A stretch of 64,000 nt of DNA from Bacteroidota bacterium (GCA_023251875.1 JAHEXY010000011.1:62001-126000), one strand, 5' to 3'; counted from the stretch's first letter, positions 47,631 through 56,964 are shown. Made by a program: numbers and translations. Notes: generated by a model from the letters alone, not told the origin.

Positions 47631-49061
47631 TTAATAAAATTTAATTTTTTTTGCTGCAAATAGGCACATGCGTAACAATAAAATACCGTGTTTAAATCTA
47701 GAAATATTTGTAGTGCCGTATGTTCTTTCCTGATACCGTATGGGTAATTCTACAATTTTTAAATTTAGTTTATGAGCTCCAAATATGAGATCGTAGTCGC
47801 CAAATGGGTCAAACTCTCCAAAGTAGGCTCTGTTTTTAATCAAGTGTAAATAATCTTCTCTAAAAATAACCTTAGTGCCACAAAGGGTATCTTTAAAACT
47901 TTGGTCGAGCAGCCAAGTGAACATTATACTAAAAAACTTATTTCCCAATAAATTTAAAAAACGCATGGCATTTTTCTCCATAGGATAAATTAAACGACAG
48001 CCATTGATAAAATCGCCCTTTCGTGTTGCAATAGCTTCATAAAATTTAGGTAAATCTTCAGGTGGCACAGTAAGATCAGCATCTAAAATCATTAATATAT
48101 CGCCCGTTGCCATACTATATCCTTTTCTAACAGCATCTCCCTTTCCTTTCCCCTCTTGTTGACCTATTTTTATGTTATGAGAATGTTTATATTTCTCGGC
48201 TATTTCTTGAATTTTTTGCCAAGTATCGTCTGTTGAATTACCTTCAATAAAAATAATTTCCATGGATTTGCCCATCACAGGAAGTCTTTGTATCGCATTT
48301 TCAATATTGCCACTTTCATTGCGAGCGGGAATTACAATGGAAATTGAAAATTTATTTTTAGCAGTTTCTTCCGTATCTATTGGGAGGGGTCTTGCAAAAC
48401 TATAGGTATTAAGATTTAATGATTTTAATAAAGGTAAATGGGCAAGGTATTTATTTAAAAGGGCCGACAAAATGGGTATGTAAAAAGGGAACAACATACG
48501 CCTGGTTGTTTTATATACATCAAAGCCTGAAATATAAAGAAGATTACAAATATCGGCCTGTGAAAGCCAATTTTGGTTTGGTGTTTTTGCTTTTAAGCCA
48601 ATTCCTTCGGCTAATTTTACAAAAGGTTCCCAAAAATAATTGTAATACGTAACTATTATTTTTGTTCCGGGATGAGCTATTTTTTTTAACTCAGAAAATA
48701 CTTTTTGAACGTCTTCAACAAAACCAATTACATTTGAAATAATAATGAGATCAAAAGTTTCATTAATATTTAAATTTTCAGCATCCATTTCAATAAAATT
48801 GATTGCAGGATAATTGCTTTTAGCTTGTTCCAGCATTTTAGAACTAAAATCAATCCCCGTTTTTTTTCTAGCCTTTAAGCCATTAATAAGGTTGCCTGTG
48901 CCACAGCCAATTTCTAAAACAGAATAATCTTCGTGAGAATAATAATTACAGTAATTAATAATGTCTTGCCAATAATAAGATCGATTTTTTCTATAACTTG
49001 AAAGAGAAGGAGCTATTTTATCAAAATACTCTTTATATCTACCATTTTTATTCTCTAACAT
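47631..49061 (-). CDS. Bifunctional methyltransferase-GT2 glycosyltransferase fusion
   Basis: The start is placed at ATG 49061; a longer frame to 49103 would overlap the upstream gene by 35 bp and lacks conserved sequence. The ~476-residue protein has an N-terminal SAM domain (VLEIGCGTGNL near residue 46; IIISNVIGFVEDV) and a C-terminal GT2 domain from about residue 226 (ISIVIPARNESGNIENAI, EGNSTDDTW, EGKGKGDAVRKGY, DADLTVPP, QERTYG). It likely transfers a sugar and methylates it or its neighbour in one polypeptide. The gap to the upstream gene is 7 bp. Confidence 0.88.
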   Translation of the reverse strand: MLENKNGRYKEYFDKIAPSLSSYRKNRSYYWQDIINYCNYYSHEDYSVLEIGCGTGNLINGLKARKKTGIDFSSKMLEQAKSNYPAINFIEMDAENLNINETFDLIIISNVIGFVEDVQKVFSELKKIAHPGTKIIVTYYNYFWEPFVKLAEGIGLKAKTPNQNWLSQADICNLLYISGFDVYKTTRRMLFPFYIPILSALLNKYLAHLPLLKSLNLNTYSFARPLPIDTEETAKNKFSISIVIPARNESGNIENAIQRLPVMGKSMEIIFIEGNSTDDTWQKIQEIAEKYKHSHNIKIGQQEGKGKGDAVRKGYSMATGDILMILDADLTVPPEDLPKFYEAIATRKGDFINGCRLIYPMEKNAMRFLNLLGNKFFSIMFTWLLDQSFKDTLCGTKVIFREDYLHLIKNRAYFGEFDPFGDYDLIFGAHKLNLKIVELPIRYQERTYGTTNISRFKHGILLLRMCLFAAKKIKFY

Positions 49062-49068
49062 TGATAAA

Positions 49069-49788
49069 TTATTTTTCAGCGTAAATAATGTGAGAACCGG
49101 CAATTTCTTTAATGAGCGGTAATTGTTCTAAAGCTTTACTTATTTCAGAAACAATATTAATAAGTGGTTTTGGGGTTATGGGATGAAGAAAATCATACGG
49201 AAAAACCCTTGCTTTTTTGAATCCTAACTGTTTTAGTAAAGCAACCATTTTCCATCTTACTACGGCAGTTTCATCTGGAGAATCTCCAGCAAGCCGTTTA
49301 ATAAAAGGAATATTTTTTTGAATAAAAATTTGAGGATTGAGCATGTTAGGTTCTGCAAAAACTATTCTGCCTTGAGGTTTTAATACTCTATATATTTCTT
49401 TAAGCGATTTCTCCATATCTAAATGATGTAATACCGAACTTCCATATACGCCATCAAAAAAGTCATCTTTAAATTCAAGATGCATTGCATCTGCCTGTTT
49501 AAAGTTTGCTTGTGGTAAAAGATCTCTTGCAATTTCCAATAAATCTTCTGAAATATCTATAGCTGTAATATTGGCTTGTGTAGTGGAATAAACTTTTCTT
49601 GTAAAAAGCCCTGTTCCGCATCCAATTTCAAGCAAATTACTCTCTTTATTCCAATTGCCAAGTTGGGCATAATAAGATGCTCTTCTATTGGCTCTTGAAA
49701 TGCCAACCGGGCTAGACCAACCCCAAATGGATTCAGCATTTGTTTTTAGTTTTTTTCCATGCTCTATTTCGTGTTCTATTCTTGTCAT
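49069..49788 (-). CDS. Class I SAM methyltransferase (UbiE-like)
   Basis: The 239-residue protein has LLEIGCGTGLFTRKVY (about 51-66), TAIDISEDLLEIA, GVYGSSVLHHLDMEKSLKEIYRVLKPQGRIVFAEPN and a variable C-terminus. It probably methylates a glycan or its lipid-linked precursor. It lies between SxtJ-like and the MT-GT fusion, 12 bp after the former. Confidence 0.88.
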   Translation of the reverse strand: MTRIEHEIEHGKKLKTNAESIWGWSSPVGISRANRRASYYAQLGNWNKESNLLEIGCGTGLFTRKVYSTTQANITAIDISEDLLEIARDLLPQANFKQADAMHLEFKDDFFDGVYGSSVLHHLDMEKSLKEIYRVLKPQGRIVFAEPNMLNPQIFIQKNIPFIKRLAGDSPDETAVVRWKMVALLKQLGFKKARVFPYDFLHPITPKPLINIVSEISKALEQLPLIKEIAGSHIIYAEK

Positions 49789-49800
49789 ATTGAATTTATT

Positions 49801-50178
49801 TTACCAAGGAAATTCTAAATCTTTTGGGTTGTATTGATGATTGCGTTCTATAAATAAACCTTTTCCGGTTTTTCTTAATAACAAAACATCTTTATTAAAT
49901 ATTCTTGATAGCAAAGCTATAGGCATTAAGAATAAATAAAAAACAATGGATAGAATAATTCTTGAGCTTACCCAGCCCATTTTTTCTGAAAGTTTAAACC
50001 AACCTATTTCGATCCATTGGGCTAATACAGGAAATAGAAGTGAAAGTATGCCAATGCCAAGTCCAATTGCTAAAAAAAATTGTCCTTTAGGCATTAAACC
50101 TTTGTTTAAAAAGAAAAAGGCTAATGCAAGAAATCCGCATATAATTACTAATATGTTTTTATAAGTATCTTTTATCAT
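49801..50178 (-). CDS. SxtJ-like small membrane protein
   Basis: The 125-residue protein has two N-terminal membrane segments (about 8-26, 33-52) and one centrally (about 70-93), then the conserved-looking IFNKDVLLLRKTGKGLFIERNHQYNPKDLEFPW tail. Proteins of this kind (SxtJ family) are encoded beside carbamoyltransferases in saxitoxin and glycan clusters. Its exact function is unknown. It is followed upstream by the 49-residue DUF5989-like gene, which completes the usual trio. Confidence 0.8.
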   Translation of the reverse strand: MIKDTYKNILVIICGFLALAFFFLNKGLMPKGQFFLAIGLGIGILSLLFPVLAQWIEIGWFKLSEKMGWVSSRIILSIVFYLFLMPIALLSRIFNKDVLLLRKTGKGLFIERNHQYNPKDLEFPW

Positions 50179-50185
50179 AACAATT

Positions 50186-50335
50186 TTAAAATAAAGTATA
50201 GATAAAAGGAGCTACTGCACTGCCACCTCCAATTACCACTAAAATTCCAATTAATAAAAGTACAATTACAATTGGAATGAGCCACCATTTTTTTCTTTCT
50301 TTTAAAAATTGCCATAAATCTGTAAGAAAATCCAT
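50186..50335 (-). CDS. DUF5989-like 49-residue single-span membrane protein
   Basis: This short gene was found by reading the 176-bp gap. It encodes MDFLTDLWQFLKERKKWWL, one membrane helix (about residues 19-35), and ends GGGSAVAPFIYTLF. The ATG is at 50335-50333 on the minus strand and the stop at 50188-50186, 7 bp before the SxtJ-like start. Proteins of this form occur directly between carbamoyltransferase and SxtJ in many genomes. It may be a small subunit or membrane adaptor. Confidence 0.85.
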   Translation of the reverse strand: MDFLTDLWQFLKERKKWWLIPIVIVLLLIGILVVIGGGSAVAPFIYTLF

Positions 50336-50354
50336 ATTCTAATAGGTTTTTAAT

Positions 50355-52217
50355 TTAGTCTAAAACAAATTCTTCTTTCCAATTGTTTTTATCGTTCCAT
50401 TCCGGCTGTTCTTTTTTATCAAAAAGATAATTGCCCACTACCAAATAATCCATTTCTGTTCTCATAAAACAGCGGTAAGCATCATTGGGTACACACACAA
50501 TAGGTTCTCCTCTTACATTAAAACTGGTATTTACAATTACGCCATATCCGGTTCTTTTTTTAAAGGCATTAATTAATTGCCAATAATTTGGATTGGTTTC
50601 TTTATGCACGGTTTGTATGCGAGCAGAAAAATCAATATGTGTGATAGCAGGTATATCGGAACGCAAATGATAAAGTTTATCTTTTAAAGATAAATTTCCA
50701 TAATCATTTGGTAATTTTTTTCTTCTTTGTTCAACAATGGGTTGTACAAGTAGCATATAGGGAGAACTGCCTTTATGTAAAAAGTACGATGCGCAATCTT
50801 CTGCAAGAACAGAAGGAGCAAAGGGTCTAAATGATTCTCGGTATTTTATTTTTAGGTTTAATTTTTTTTGCATTTCGGGATTACGTGCATCTCCTATAAT
50901 ACTTCTTGCTCCTAATGCCCTTGGTCCAAATTCCATACGGCCTTGTATCCAGCCAATCACATGTCCTTCGTCTATGTATTTTGCTACCGTATCACACAAA
51001 TCTGAAAAATCTTCAAACTTGCAGTATTGTGCTTTGTATTTTTTAGCCATCAATTCAACTTCTAAAGTTGAAAATTCAGGACCAAGATAACTTCCTTTTA
51101 AATTATCTGCTTGAGAAGATATCTTTCTATCTTTACCAAAATAGATATGATAAGCAGCCTGTGCAGCTCCTAAAGCCCCTCCTGCATCCCCTGCTGCAGG
51201 CTGAATAAATAGATCTTTAAATATTCCGATGTTTAATAATTTTCCATTAGCCACACAGTTAAGCGCAACACCACCTGCCATACATAAATAATCGGCATTG
51301 GTTAATCTTTTGGCTTCTTCAGCCATTTTAATTACTACTTCTTCTGTAACATATTGAATGGCTAAGCCCAAATTACAATGCTGTTGAAGCAGTTCATCTT
51401 CAGATGCTCTTTTTTTTAACCCAAATAGTTGTTCCCATTTTGAATCAAAAACCATTCGCAGGCCTACCGCATAATTAAAATATTCTTGGTTTAACCATAC
51501 AGAGCCATCTTCATTTATAGTAACCAGTTTGTCTTTTATAATTTCAATATATTTTTTTACTTCATCATCATTCGGATTACCGTATGGAGCTAGGCCCATC
51601 AGTTTATATTCTCCGGAATTAACTTTAAATCCTAAAAAATAGGTAAACGCAGAATAAAGCAAACCCAAAGAATGAGGAAATTTTAATTCTTTTAAAATTG
51701 AAATGTTTTTTCCTTCGCCTAAACAAATTGAAGCAGTAGCCCATTCTCCAACACCATCAATAGTTAAAATTGCAGCTCTTTCAAATGAAGATGAATAAAA
51801 TGCACTAGCAGCATGCGATAAATGATGTTCAGGAAAAAGAAGCTTTAGTTTTTTTTTATTGTAGGGACTTATTTTTTCTAATTCTTCTCGTATCAGTCTT
51901 TTTAAAAATAATTTTTCTTTAAGCCATACAGGAATTGCAGTTATAAAGGACTGCAAGCCTCTTGGACTAAATGCATAATAGGTTTCTAATAAGCGTTCAA
52001 ACTTTAATAAAGGTTTGTCATAAAAAGCAATGGCTTCTATTTCATCAATAGAAACACCGGCATATTCAAGACAAAATTTAACAGCATTATGTGGAAATTC
52101 CGGATCGTGCTTTTTACGAGTAAACCTTTCTTCTTGTGCAGCAGCAATTATTTCTCCATCTTGAATAATAGCAGCTGCTGAATCATGATAAAATGCCGAA
52201 ATGCCTAATATATTCAT
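50355..52217 (-). CDS. Carbamoyltransferase (NodU/CmcH family)
   Basis: The 620-residue protein has the N-terminal NodU/CmcH motif ILGISAFYHDSAAAIIQDGEIIAAAQEERFTRKKHD, HHLSHAASAFYSSSF, TIDGVGEWATAS, and the C-terminal YrdC-like carbamoyl part (GWIQGRMEFGPRALGARSIIGDARN, YRESFRPFAPSV). It transfers a carbamoyl group from carbamoyl phosphate to a sugar hydroxyl via a carbamoyl-adenylate. It heads an eight-gene minus-strand operon (to 44173) with intergenic gaps of 53 bp or less. Confidence 0.95.
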   Translation of the reverse strand: MNILGISAFYHDSAAAIIQDGEIIAAAQEERFTRKKHDPEFPHNAVKFCLEYAGVSIDEIEAIAFYDKPLLKFERLLETYYAFSPRGLQSFITAIPVWLKEKLFLKRLIREELEKISPYNKKKLKLLFPEHHLSHAASAFYSSSFERAAILTIDGVGEWATASICLGEGKNISILKELKFPHSLGLLYSAFTYFLGFKVNSGEYKLMGLAPYGNPNDDEVKKYIEIIKDKLVTINEDGSVWLNQEYFNYAVGLRMVFDSKWEQLFGLKKRASEDELLQQHCNLGLAIQYVTEEVVIKMAEEAKRLTNADYLCMAGGVALNCVANGKLLNIGIFKDLFIQPAAGDAGGALGAAQAAYHIYFGKDRKISSQADNLKGSYLGPEFSTLEVELMAKKYKAQYCKFEDFSDLCDTVAKYIDEGHVIGWIQGRMEFGPRALGARSIIGDARNPEMQKKLNLKIKYRESFRPFAPSVLAEDCASYFLHKGSSPYMLLVQPIVEQRRKKLPNDYGNLSLKDKLYHLRSDIPAITHIDFSARIQTVHKETNPNYWQLINAFKKRTGYGVIVNTSFNVRGEPIVCVPNDAYRCFMRTEMDYLVVGNYLFDKKEQPEWNDKNNWKEEFVLD

Positions 52218-52246
52218 TGGTAATGAATGGTTTTCAATCTTTTCGG

Positions 52247-52254
52247 CAAAGATA
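52247..52254 (-). promoter_or_regulatory. -7 promoter box (TATCTTTG) for the carbamoyltransferase operon
   Basis: It matches TAnnTTTG on the minus strand, 29 bp upstream of the carbamoyltransferase start. Confidence 0.55.
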
Positions 52255-52315
52255 TGGTTTTTTTTATAAAGACGGACTTACAGATAATGCCTACATAAAC
52301 GCATATCAAATGCGT

Positions 52316-53320
52316 TCACAAATAAATTTCTTTTCCTCTTTGTTTAATTGATTTTTGGGCGGCTTCTAATATTTGAACAATTTCAAGCCCTATGTTGTGA
52401 TCAGAAAGAGGATTTTTCTTTTTATTTACAGCAGCTACAAAATCTTCTGCCATTGCTTCAAGAGCTTCTTTAATGGGCACTTTAGGAACAAGAATATCGC
52501 CTACCCTATAATCAACTAAAATATTGTTTTTTTCTATTTCTGATGTTAGTTTATAACCACTGTCGTATACCTTAATTTTTTCTGTGGTTTCGAGATCATT
52601 AAAAACAATCATTTTTTTATCTCCACCTATTAACATGTGACGTACTTTAACAGGAGATGTCCATGAGCAAGTTAAATGCGCTATTTTATTAGAGGGATAA
52701 AATAATGTTAGGTAGCCTATATTTTCGATGTTGTTATTGGTATGAGAAATTCCGGTGGCTTGAACAGCTATAGGTCTTTCTTTTAGTAATATACTGCAAA
52801 TAGCCAAATCATGAGGAGCTAAATCCCATAATACATTTATATCCGATTGAAATAACCCAAGATTAATTCTTACAGAATCAATATATTGTATTTCTCCAAG
52901 GATTCCTTGTTTAACTATGTCTGAAATTATTTTTACTGCCGATGTATACAAATAAGTATGGTCGGGCATTAAAATGGTTTCGTTTTTTTGGGCTAATGCA
53001 ATTAATTCTTCAGCTTCTTTTCCTAAGGTTGTCATTGGTTTTTCAACAATCACATGTTTTCCGGATAAAAGCGCTTTTTTAGCTAATTGAAAGTGGGTAT
53101 AAGCTGGAGTGGCAATAATTACAGCATCAATTTTAGGATTGTTTATTAAATCATCAGAAGATGTAGTGGTTTCAATAAAAGGATATTGTTGCACCAGTGT
53201 TTTTAATCTTTTTTCATTAAGGTCGGCAACATGGGTAACGCTACACCCTTCCGTTTTACAGAAATTACGAACCAAATTGGGCCCCCAATATCCATATCCT
53301 ATTACACCTATATTTATCAT
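52316..53320 (-). CDS. Gfo/Idh/MocA-family sugar oxidoreductase
   Basis: The 334-residue protein has IGVIGYGYWGPNLVRNF (Rossmann, 3-19), IIATPAYTHFQLAKKALLSGKHVIVEKPMTT (EKP motif, catalytic-type Lys), and the C-terminal alpha/beta domain with DLAPHDLAI. It oxidises or reduces a sugar nucleotide; the substrate cannot be told from sequence. It is separated from the carbamoyltransferase by 98 bp, which contain that operon's promoter. Confidence 0.9.
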   Translation of the reverse strand: MINIGVIGYGYWGPNLVRNFCKTEGCSVTHVADLNEKRLKTLVQQYPFIETTTSSDDLINNPKIDAVIIATPAYTHFQLAKKALLSGKHVIVEKPMTTLGKEAEELIALAQKNETILMPDHTYLYTSAVKIISDIVKQGILGEIQYIDSVRINLGLFQSDINVLWDLAPHDLAICSILLKERPIAVQATGISHTNNNIENIGYLTLFYPSNKIAHLTCSWTSPVKVRHMLIGGDKKMIVFNDLETTEKIKVYDSGYKLTSEIEKNNILVDYRVGDILVPKVPIKEALEAMAEDFVAAVNKKKNPLSDHNIGLEIVQILEAAQKSIKQRGKEIYL

Positions 53321-53358
53321 TATGTTATAAAAAATTAAAATTAGTGTCTCCCCTCATG

Positions 53359-53366
53359 CAAAATTA
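53359..53366 (-). promoter_or_regulatory. -7 promoter box (TAATTTTG) for the oxidoreductase
   Basis: It matches TAnnTTTG on the minus strand, 38 bp upstream of the Gfo/Idh/MocA start. Confidence 0.45.
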
Positions 53367-53435
53367 TTAGCTAATTTACGGATGAAATTGAATATTGTAA
53401 TACCTTTAATCAGGTTATTCTAAATTTGATATTAA

Positions 53436-54410
53436 ATGCAAAATGGAAAATTTGTTATTTCTCTAGATTTCGAACTGCAATGGGGAGTAAGAGATAAAAA
53501 AACAATCCAAGAATATGGGAGTAACATACTTGGAGTTCATAAGGCAATACCTCTTTTGCTTGAAATTTTTACCGAATATAATATTAATGCTACTTTTTCG
53601 ACCGTAGGTTTTATTTTTTTTGAAAATCGAAAAGAGTTATTAGATAACTTACCTCAACAATTGCCCCAATATCAAAACCAAGTTTTATCTCCTTATATTG
53701 AATGTTTTGATAAAGCTGTAGATGATTTTGAAAATGATGCCTATTATTTTGCTCCTAACCTTATTAAACTTATACAGCAATACCCCAATCAAGAAATAGG
53801 TACTCATACGTTTTCACATTACTATTGCTTAGAAGAAGGGCAAACCATTAATGATTTTAAAGCTGATATTGAAAAAGCTATAGAAATTGCTGCCAAGTAT
53901 AATATTCAATTAAATTCTTTAGTTTTTCCAAGAAATCAGTTTAATGATGCTTATTTGAATGTTTGTAGCAACTTAGGAATAAAGTGTTACCGAGGCAATG
54001 AACACTCTTGGTTATATACAGCCCGAAATGGGGAAAAAGAAAGTTTGTTTAGGAGATCATTAAGATTAATAGATGCCTATATTAATATTTCGGGGCATAA
54101 CTGTTATGCTGATGAATACCTGAAAAGCAAATTCCCAATGGATATTCCTTCAAGTAGATTCTTAAGGCCATTTTCTAAAAAACTTAAAATTTTAGATCAT
54201 TTGCGCCTCAAAAGAATAACAACAGGTATGACTTATGCCGCAAAAAATAATTTAATGTATCATTTGTGGTGGCATCCCCATAATTTTGGGATGAATCAAA
54301 ATGAAAATTTTGATTTTTTAAAAATGATATTGAACCATTATCAATACTTAAATAAAGAATATAATTTTAAAAGTTATACGATGGCAGCATTGGCAAAATC
54401 GTTAATCTAA
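53436..54410 (+). CDS. Polysaccharide deacetylase family protein (NodB-like)
   Basis: The 324-residue protein has an ISLDFELQWG motif near the N-terminus (metal/catalytic acid region of the NodB homology domain), NATFSTVGFIFFE, EIGTHTFSHYYC (HxxxH metal ligands, about residues 123-134) and a late HLWWHPHNFG, the fifth-motif His. It has no signal peptide, so it probably deacetylates a cytoplasmic intermediate. The gene is 8 bp from the GNAT gene. Confidence 0.85.
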   Translation: MQNGKFVISLDFELQWGVRDKKTIQEYGSNILGVHKAIPLLLEIFTEYNINATFSTVGFIFFENRKELLDNLPQQLPQYQNQVLSPYIECFDKAVDDFENDAYYFAPNLIKLIQQYPNQEIGTHTFSHYYCLEEGQTINDFKADIEKAIEIAAKYNIQLNSLVFPRNQFNDAYLNVCSNLGIKCYRGNEHSWLYTARNGEKESLFRRSLRLIDAYINISGHNCYADEYLKSKFPMDIPSSRFLRPFSKKLKILDHLRLKRITTGMTYAAKNNLMYHLWWHPHNFGMNQNENFDFLKMILNHYQYLNKEYNFKSYTMAALAKSLI

Positions 54411-54418
54411 TCTTATAA

Positions 54419-55360
54419 ATGATGAATCAAGATTTTACTTTAAGCAAAATAATACCTGAAGATAAAACTGAGATGAAGAAACTAGCATCTAATAATGGAG
54501 GTAATCAAAACTTATCTGAAGCATTTATTGACCATTGGTATTTTAATAATCCTTCAAACTCCAAATCATTATGGAAAGTTGTAATGGATGGCAGTATTGA
54601 GGGCTTTGCAACAACTAACAATTTTAAATTTAATATTGATAATAAAGAATGTTTGGTAGCTATGTCTCAAAATGTATTAACTTCTACCAAAGTGAGGGGC
54701 AAGGGCCTATTTAATAAATTGTATTTAAAAACTGAAGAAGAAAATATAGAAGAAAATAAAGTAGACTACTTTTTAACAGTTACCAATAAATTAAGCACTC
54801 CAATCTTTATCAACAAATTTAACTATGTAAGAGGAAAATGCCCTTTAGTATTGTTAACTTTTTTTAATGTATTCGATTTGTTTTCTAAAATTAAATACAA
54901 ACGTTTATCAGATATCAATTCTATTGATTTTCCTCATACCCATTACTGTTTTAATAATGCAATGAAAAAAAACAGAGATCATTTTAAATGGAGATACAAC
55001 AAATATGCGACTGATAAGCTACATGTTATTGCCATCTTAGAACACGCAAAAACGATTGGTTATGCGATTCTAAAATCAGAAAAAAAGAAAGGCGTTAAAA
55101 TTTTAATTTTAATGGATATTATTTGTGTAAGCGAAGAAAGTATTCCTCTAATAATTGAGGGGTGTTATGTTTATACCACTAAAAATTATTTTTTAGCGAT
55201 GCTCATGTTTGATATTTATGGTAAATTAAAAAGAAAAAAAAATCAACTTTCTTTTAAAGAAAAATTTAATTTTTTAGTTAAGGGGAAATCTCAAGAAGAC
55301 ACAAAGATGTTAAGCCAAACCAATTTTAATTTATTTTTTGGCGATCTGGATATTGTGTAG
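54419..55360 (+). CDS. GNAT-fold acyltransferase
   Basis: The 313-residue protein carries a GNAT acetyl-CoA binding motif, TSTKVRGKGLFNKLYLKTEEE (R-x-x-G-x-G-like, about residues 90-110), preceded by a beta strand (CLVAMSQNVLT). The C-terminal half is unusual. Directly following the deacetylase gene, it may re-acylate the freed amino group with another acyl chain, which would fit tailored N-acyl sugars; this is inference. Confidence 0.75.
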   Translation: MMNQDFTLSKIIPEDKTEMKKLASNNGGNQNLSEAFIDHWYFNNPSNSKSLWKVVMDGSIEGFATTNNFKFNIDNKECLVAMSQNVLTSTKVRGKGLFNKLYLKTEEENIEENKVDYFLTVTNKLSTPIFINKFNYVRGKCPLVLLTFFNVFDLFSKIKYKRLSDINSIDFPHTHYCFNNAMKKNRDHFKWRYNKYATDKLHVIAILEHAKTIGYAILKSEKKKGVKILILMDIICVSEESIPLIIEGCYVYTTKNYFLAMLMFDIYGKLKRKKNQLSFKEKFNFLVKGKSQEDTKMLSQTNFNLFFGDLDIV

Positions 55361-55389
55361 CTTCCCATCCCCATTTATATCTTCAGCTA

Positions 55390-56772
55390 TTATTTAGCAA
55401 TAAATTTTACTTTGTTTGCTAATGGTAATTTTGCTTTTTTTGTTGGTAGATTTTTTTGGTTCAATATTAATAATACCATAATGTAAAAGGGCATAAGAGG
55501 TATTCTGTATCTTACAAGAGAGCCAAAATTAGAAGTTGCAAGGCCAACTCCAAATGCAAATAATATAGAAAAAATAAAACAAAAAATGAGCATTGGGTCA
55601 TCGAAAATAGATGTAAAAAAGCCATATATTTTTCTACGTAATAATATTCTAATTGTAAAATAAAGCAATAAGAAATTTTCAATACCCGAGATCAGCATCA
55701 TTGGGTTTTTTGCTTCCCAAATAAAGGGCCTAAACAAGCCTGATGGTATGGCTATGTATGCTTTACCTACAGCCCCCTCAAAAGTTGGATCAAAGCCACC
55801 TATGTCAAAACTATTACCACCGTAGTGCGCTTGCTTTAAATCATATTGGCTAACAGCGGCTTGTTTGAACACCTGATCCGTTGCATATTGGCCAAGGTAT
55901 TGATTCATAGAAGAAACCATATTATAACCAATCAATAAGCCTACTGTGGCAAATAAAGGCATGAGAATAGTTTTGATAACCTTATATTTTAAGTTTTTTA
56001 ATACACTTGTTAACAACCATGTCATAGAGCCGGGCAAAATTGCTACTAGAATATAAACTTTTATCTTATATATAATATAAACACTAATGGCAATTGCTAT
56101 TATACCTGAAATTGGATTTCGCCTTTTTATAAGGCCAAAATAAAACCCCCACAAATACCAGCCTAAGGCCCCAAGTGTAATAGAATCTTTTAATATGCCG
56201 GAACCCCAAAATATAACTGAGGGGATAAATAGAACAGCATAGATAATTTCTTTATGAAAAGCAGGGTAATAATCACATAACACTTTACACAATCTCCAAT
56301 TTCCGGTAAAGGTTATACAGCCTAAAATTAAGGTAGAAAGGAGGTAACTATGAAAAGTAATAAAACAAATTGGTGAAATTAATTTTACCACAAAAAAAGC
56401 ATGTATATCCTTTAAATAAGATGGGAATAATGTAGAAAAATCAAAAATTTTATACATCTGTTCAATATTCGGGTCTACACTCATGATATAAAAGAACTTC
56501 CCGGGATTAAACATCAATAAATTTGCCATACAAATACTATCTGAAAAATAACCCAATGTATCCCCTCCCTTGTAATAAAAAATATATATAAGACAAACCA
56601 ATATGCCGCCAAACATTTTCATCATTAATCCGGAAACATAATATTTATAAATTGGATTTCTTTTTTTCTTGTTTGCGACATATTTTGCAATAGAATAAAT
56701 AACAAATAGCATCAGCGGCACCAATACAAAATCTGTCCATTGCAAATAAGTTGCTCCGTAAAGTTTTACCAT
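55390..56772 (-). CDS. Polytopic membrane protein, candidate O-antigen polymerase (Wzy-like)
   Basis: The 460-residue protein has about eleven membrane segments and a large periplasmic-type loop (about 265-345; SQYDLKQAHYGGNSFDIGGFDPTFEGAVG) flanked by hydrophobic segments. An early GGDTLGYFSDS sequence follows the second segment. Topology and locus context fit a Wzy polymerase, and the window has no better candidate, but Wzy proteins share little sequence and a GT-C enzyme remains possible. Confidence 0.6.
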   Translation of the reverse strand: MVKLYGATYLQWTDFVLVPLMLFVIYSIAKYVANKKKRNPIYKYYVSGLMMKMFGGILVCLIYIFYYKGGDTLGYFSDSICMANLLMFNPGKFFYIMSVDPNIEQMYKIFDFSTLFPSYLKDIHAFFVVKLISPICFITFHSYLLSTLILGCITFTGNWRLCKVLCDYYPAFHKEIIYAVLFIPSVIFWGSGILKDSITLGALGWYLWGFYFGLIKRRNPISGIIAIAISVYIIYKIKVYILVAILPGSMTWLLTSVLKNLKYKVIKTILMPLFATVGLLIGYNMVSSMNQYLGQYATDQVFKQAAVSQYDLKQAHYGGNSFDIGGFDPTFEGAVGKAYIAIPSGLFRPFIWEAKNPMMLISGIENFLLLYFTIRILLRRKIYGFFTSIFDDPMLIFCFIFSILFAFGVGLATSNFGSLVRYRIPLMPFYIMVLLILNQKNLPTKKAKLPLANKVKFIAK

Positions 56773-56800
56773 ATATTATTTCTATCTATTTACAAATTAA

Positions 56801-56819
56801 GGGCAGTTCTAAAAATTAT
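56801..56819. repeat. Solo arm of the palindromic element family (copy I)
   Basis: GGGCAGTTCTAAAAATTAT matches the left arm of elements A-D, but no right arm or inner hairpin is visible in the following 160 bp. It is a half-copy at the border between the Wzy-like gene and the FdtAB module. Confidence 0.7.
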
Positions 56820-56843
56820 CTTTTTAATGGTTACTATTTATGG

Positions 56844-56851
56844 CAAAGGTA
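56844..56851 (-). promoter_or_regulatory. -7 promoter box (TACCTTTG) for the Wzy-like gene
   Basis: It is a perfect TAnnTTTG match on the minus strand, 71 bp upstream of the Wzy-like start, with the solo element arm in the leader. Confidence 0.45.
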
Positions 56852-56956
56852 GTAAACTGTCAATATGGTTGTCTTTTTTATAGAAACATATTTTGAGATA
56901 CTACGACAAAGAAGAGCATCGTTATTTCAATTATAGACAGTAATTCAAAAAAATAC

Positions 56957-56964
56957 TACATTTG
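56957..56964 (+). promoter_or_regulatory. -7 promoter box (TACATTTG) for fdtA
   Basis: It matches TAnnTTTG 20 bp upstream of the FdtA start and probably drives the three-gene fdtA-fdtB-GT2 operon. Confidence 0.6.

Noticed and set aside
49062-49103. Upstream start for the MT-GT fusion
   Set aside because: It would overlap the preceding methyltransferase by 35 bp and adds non-conserved residues; ATG 49061 gives a 7-bp gap.
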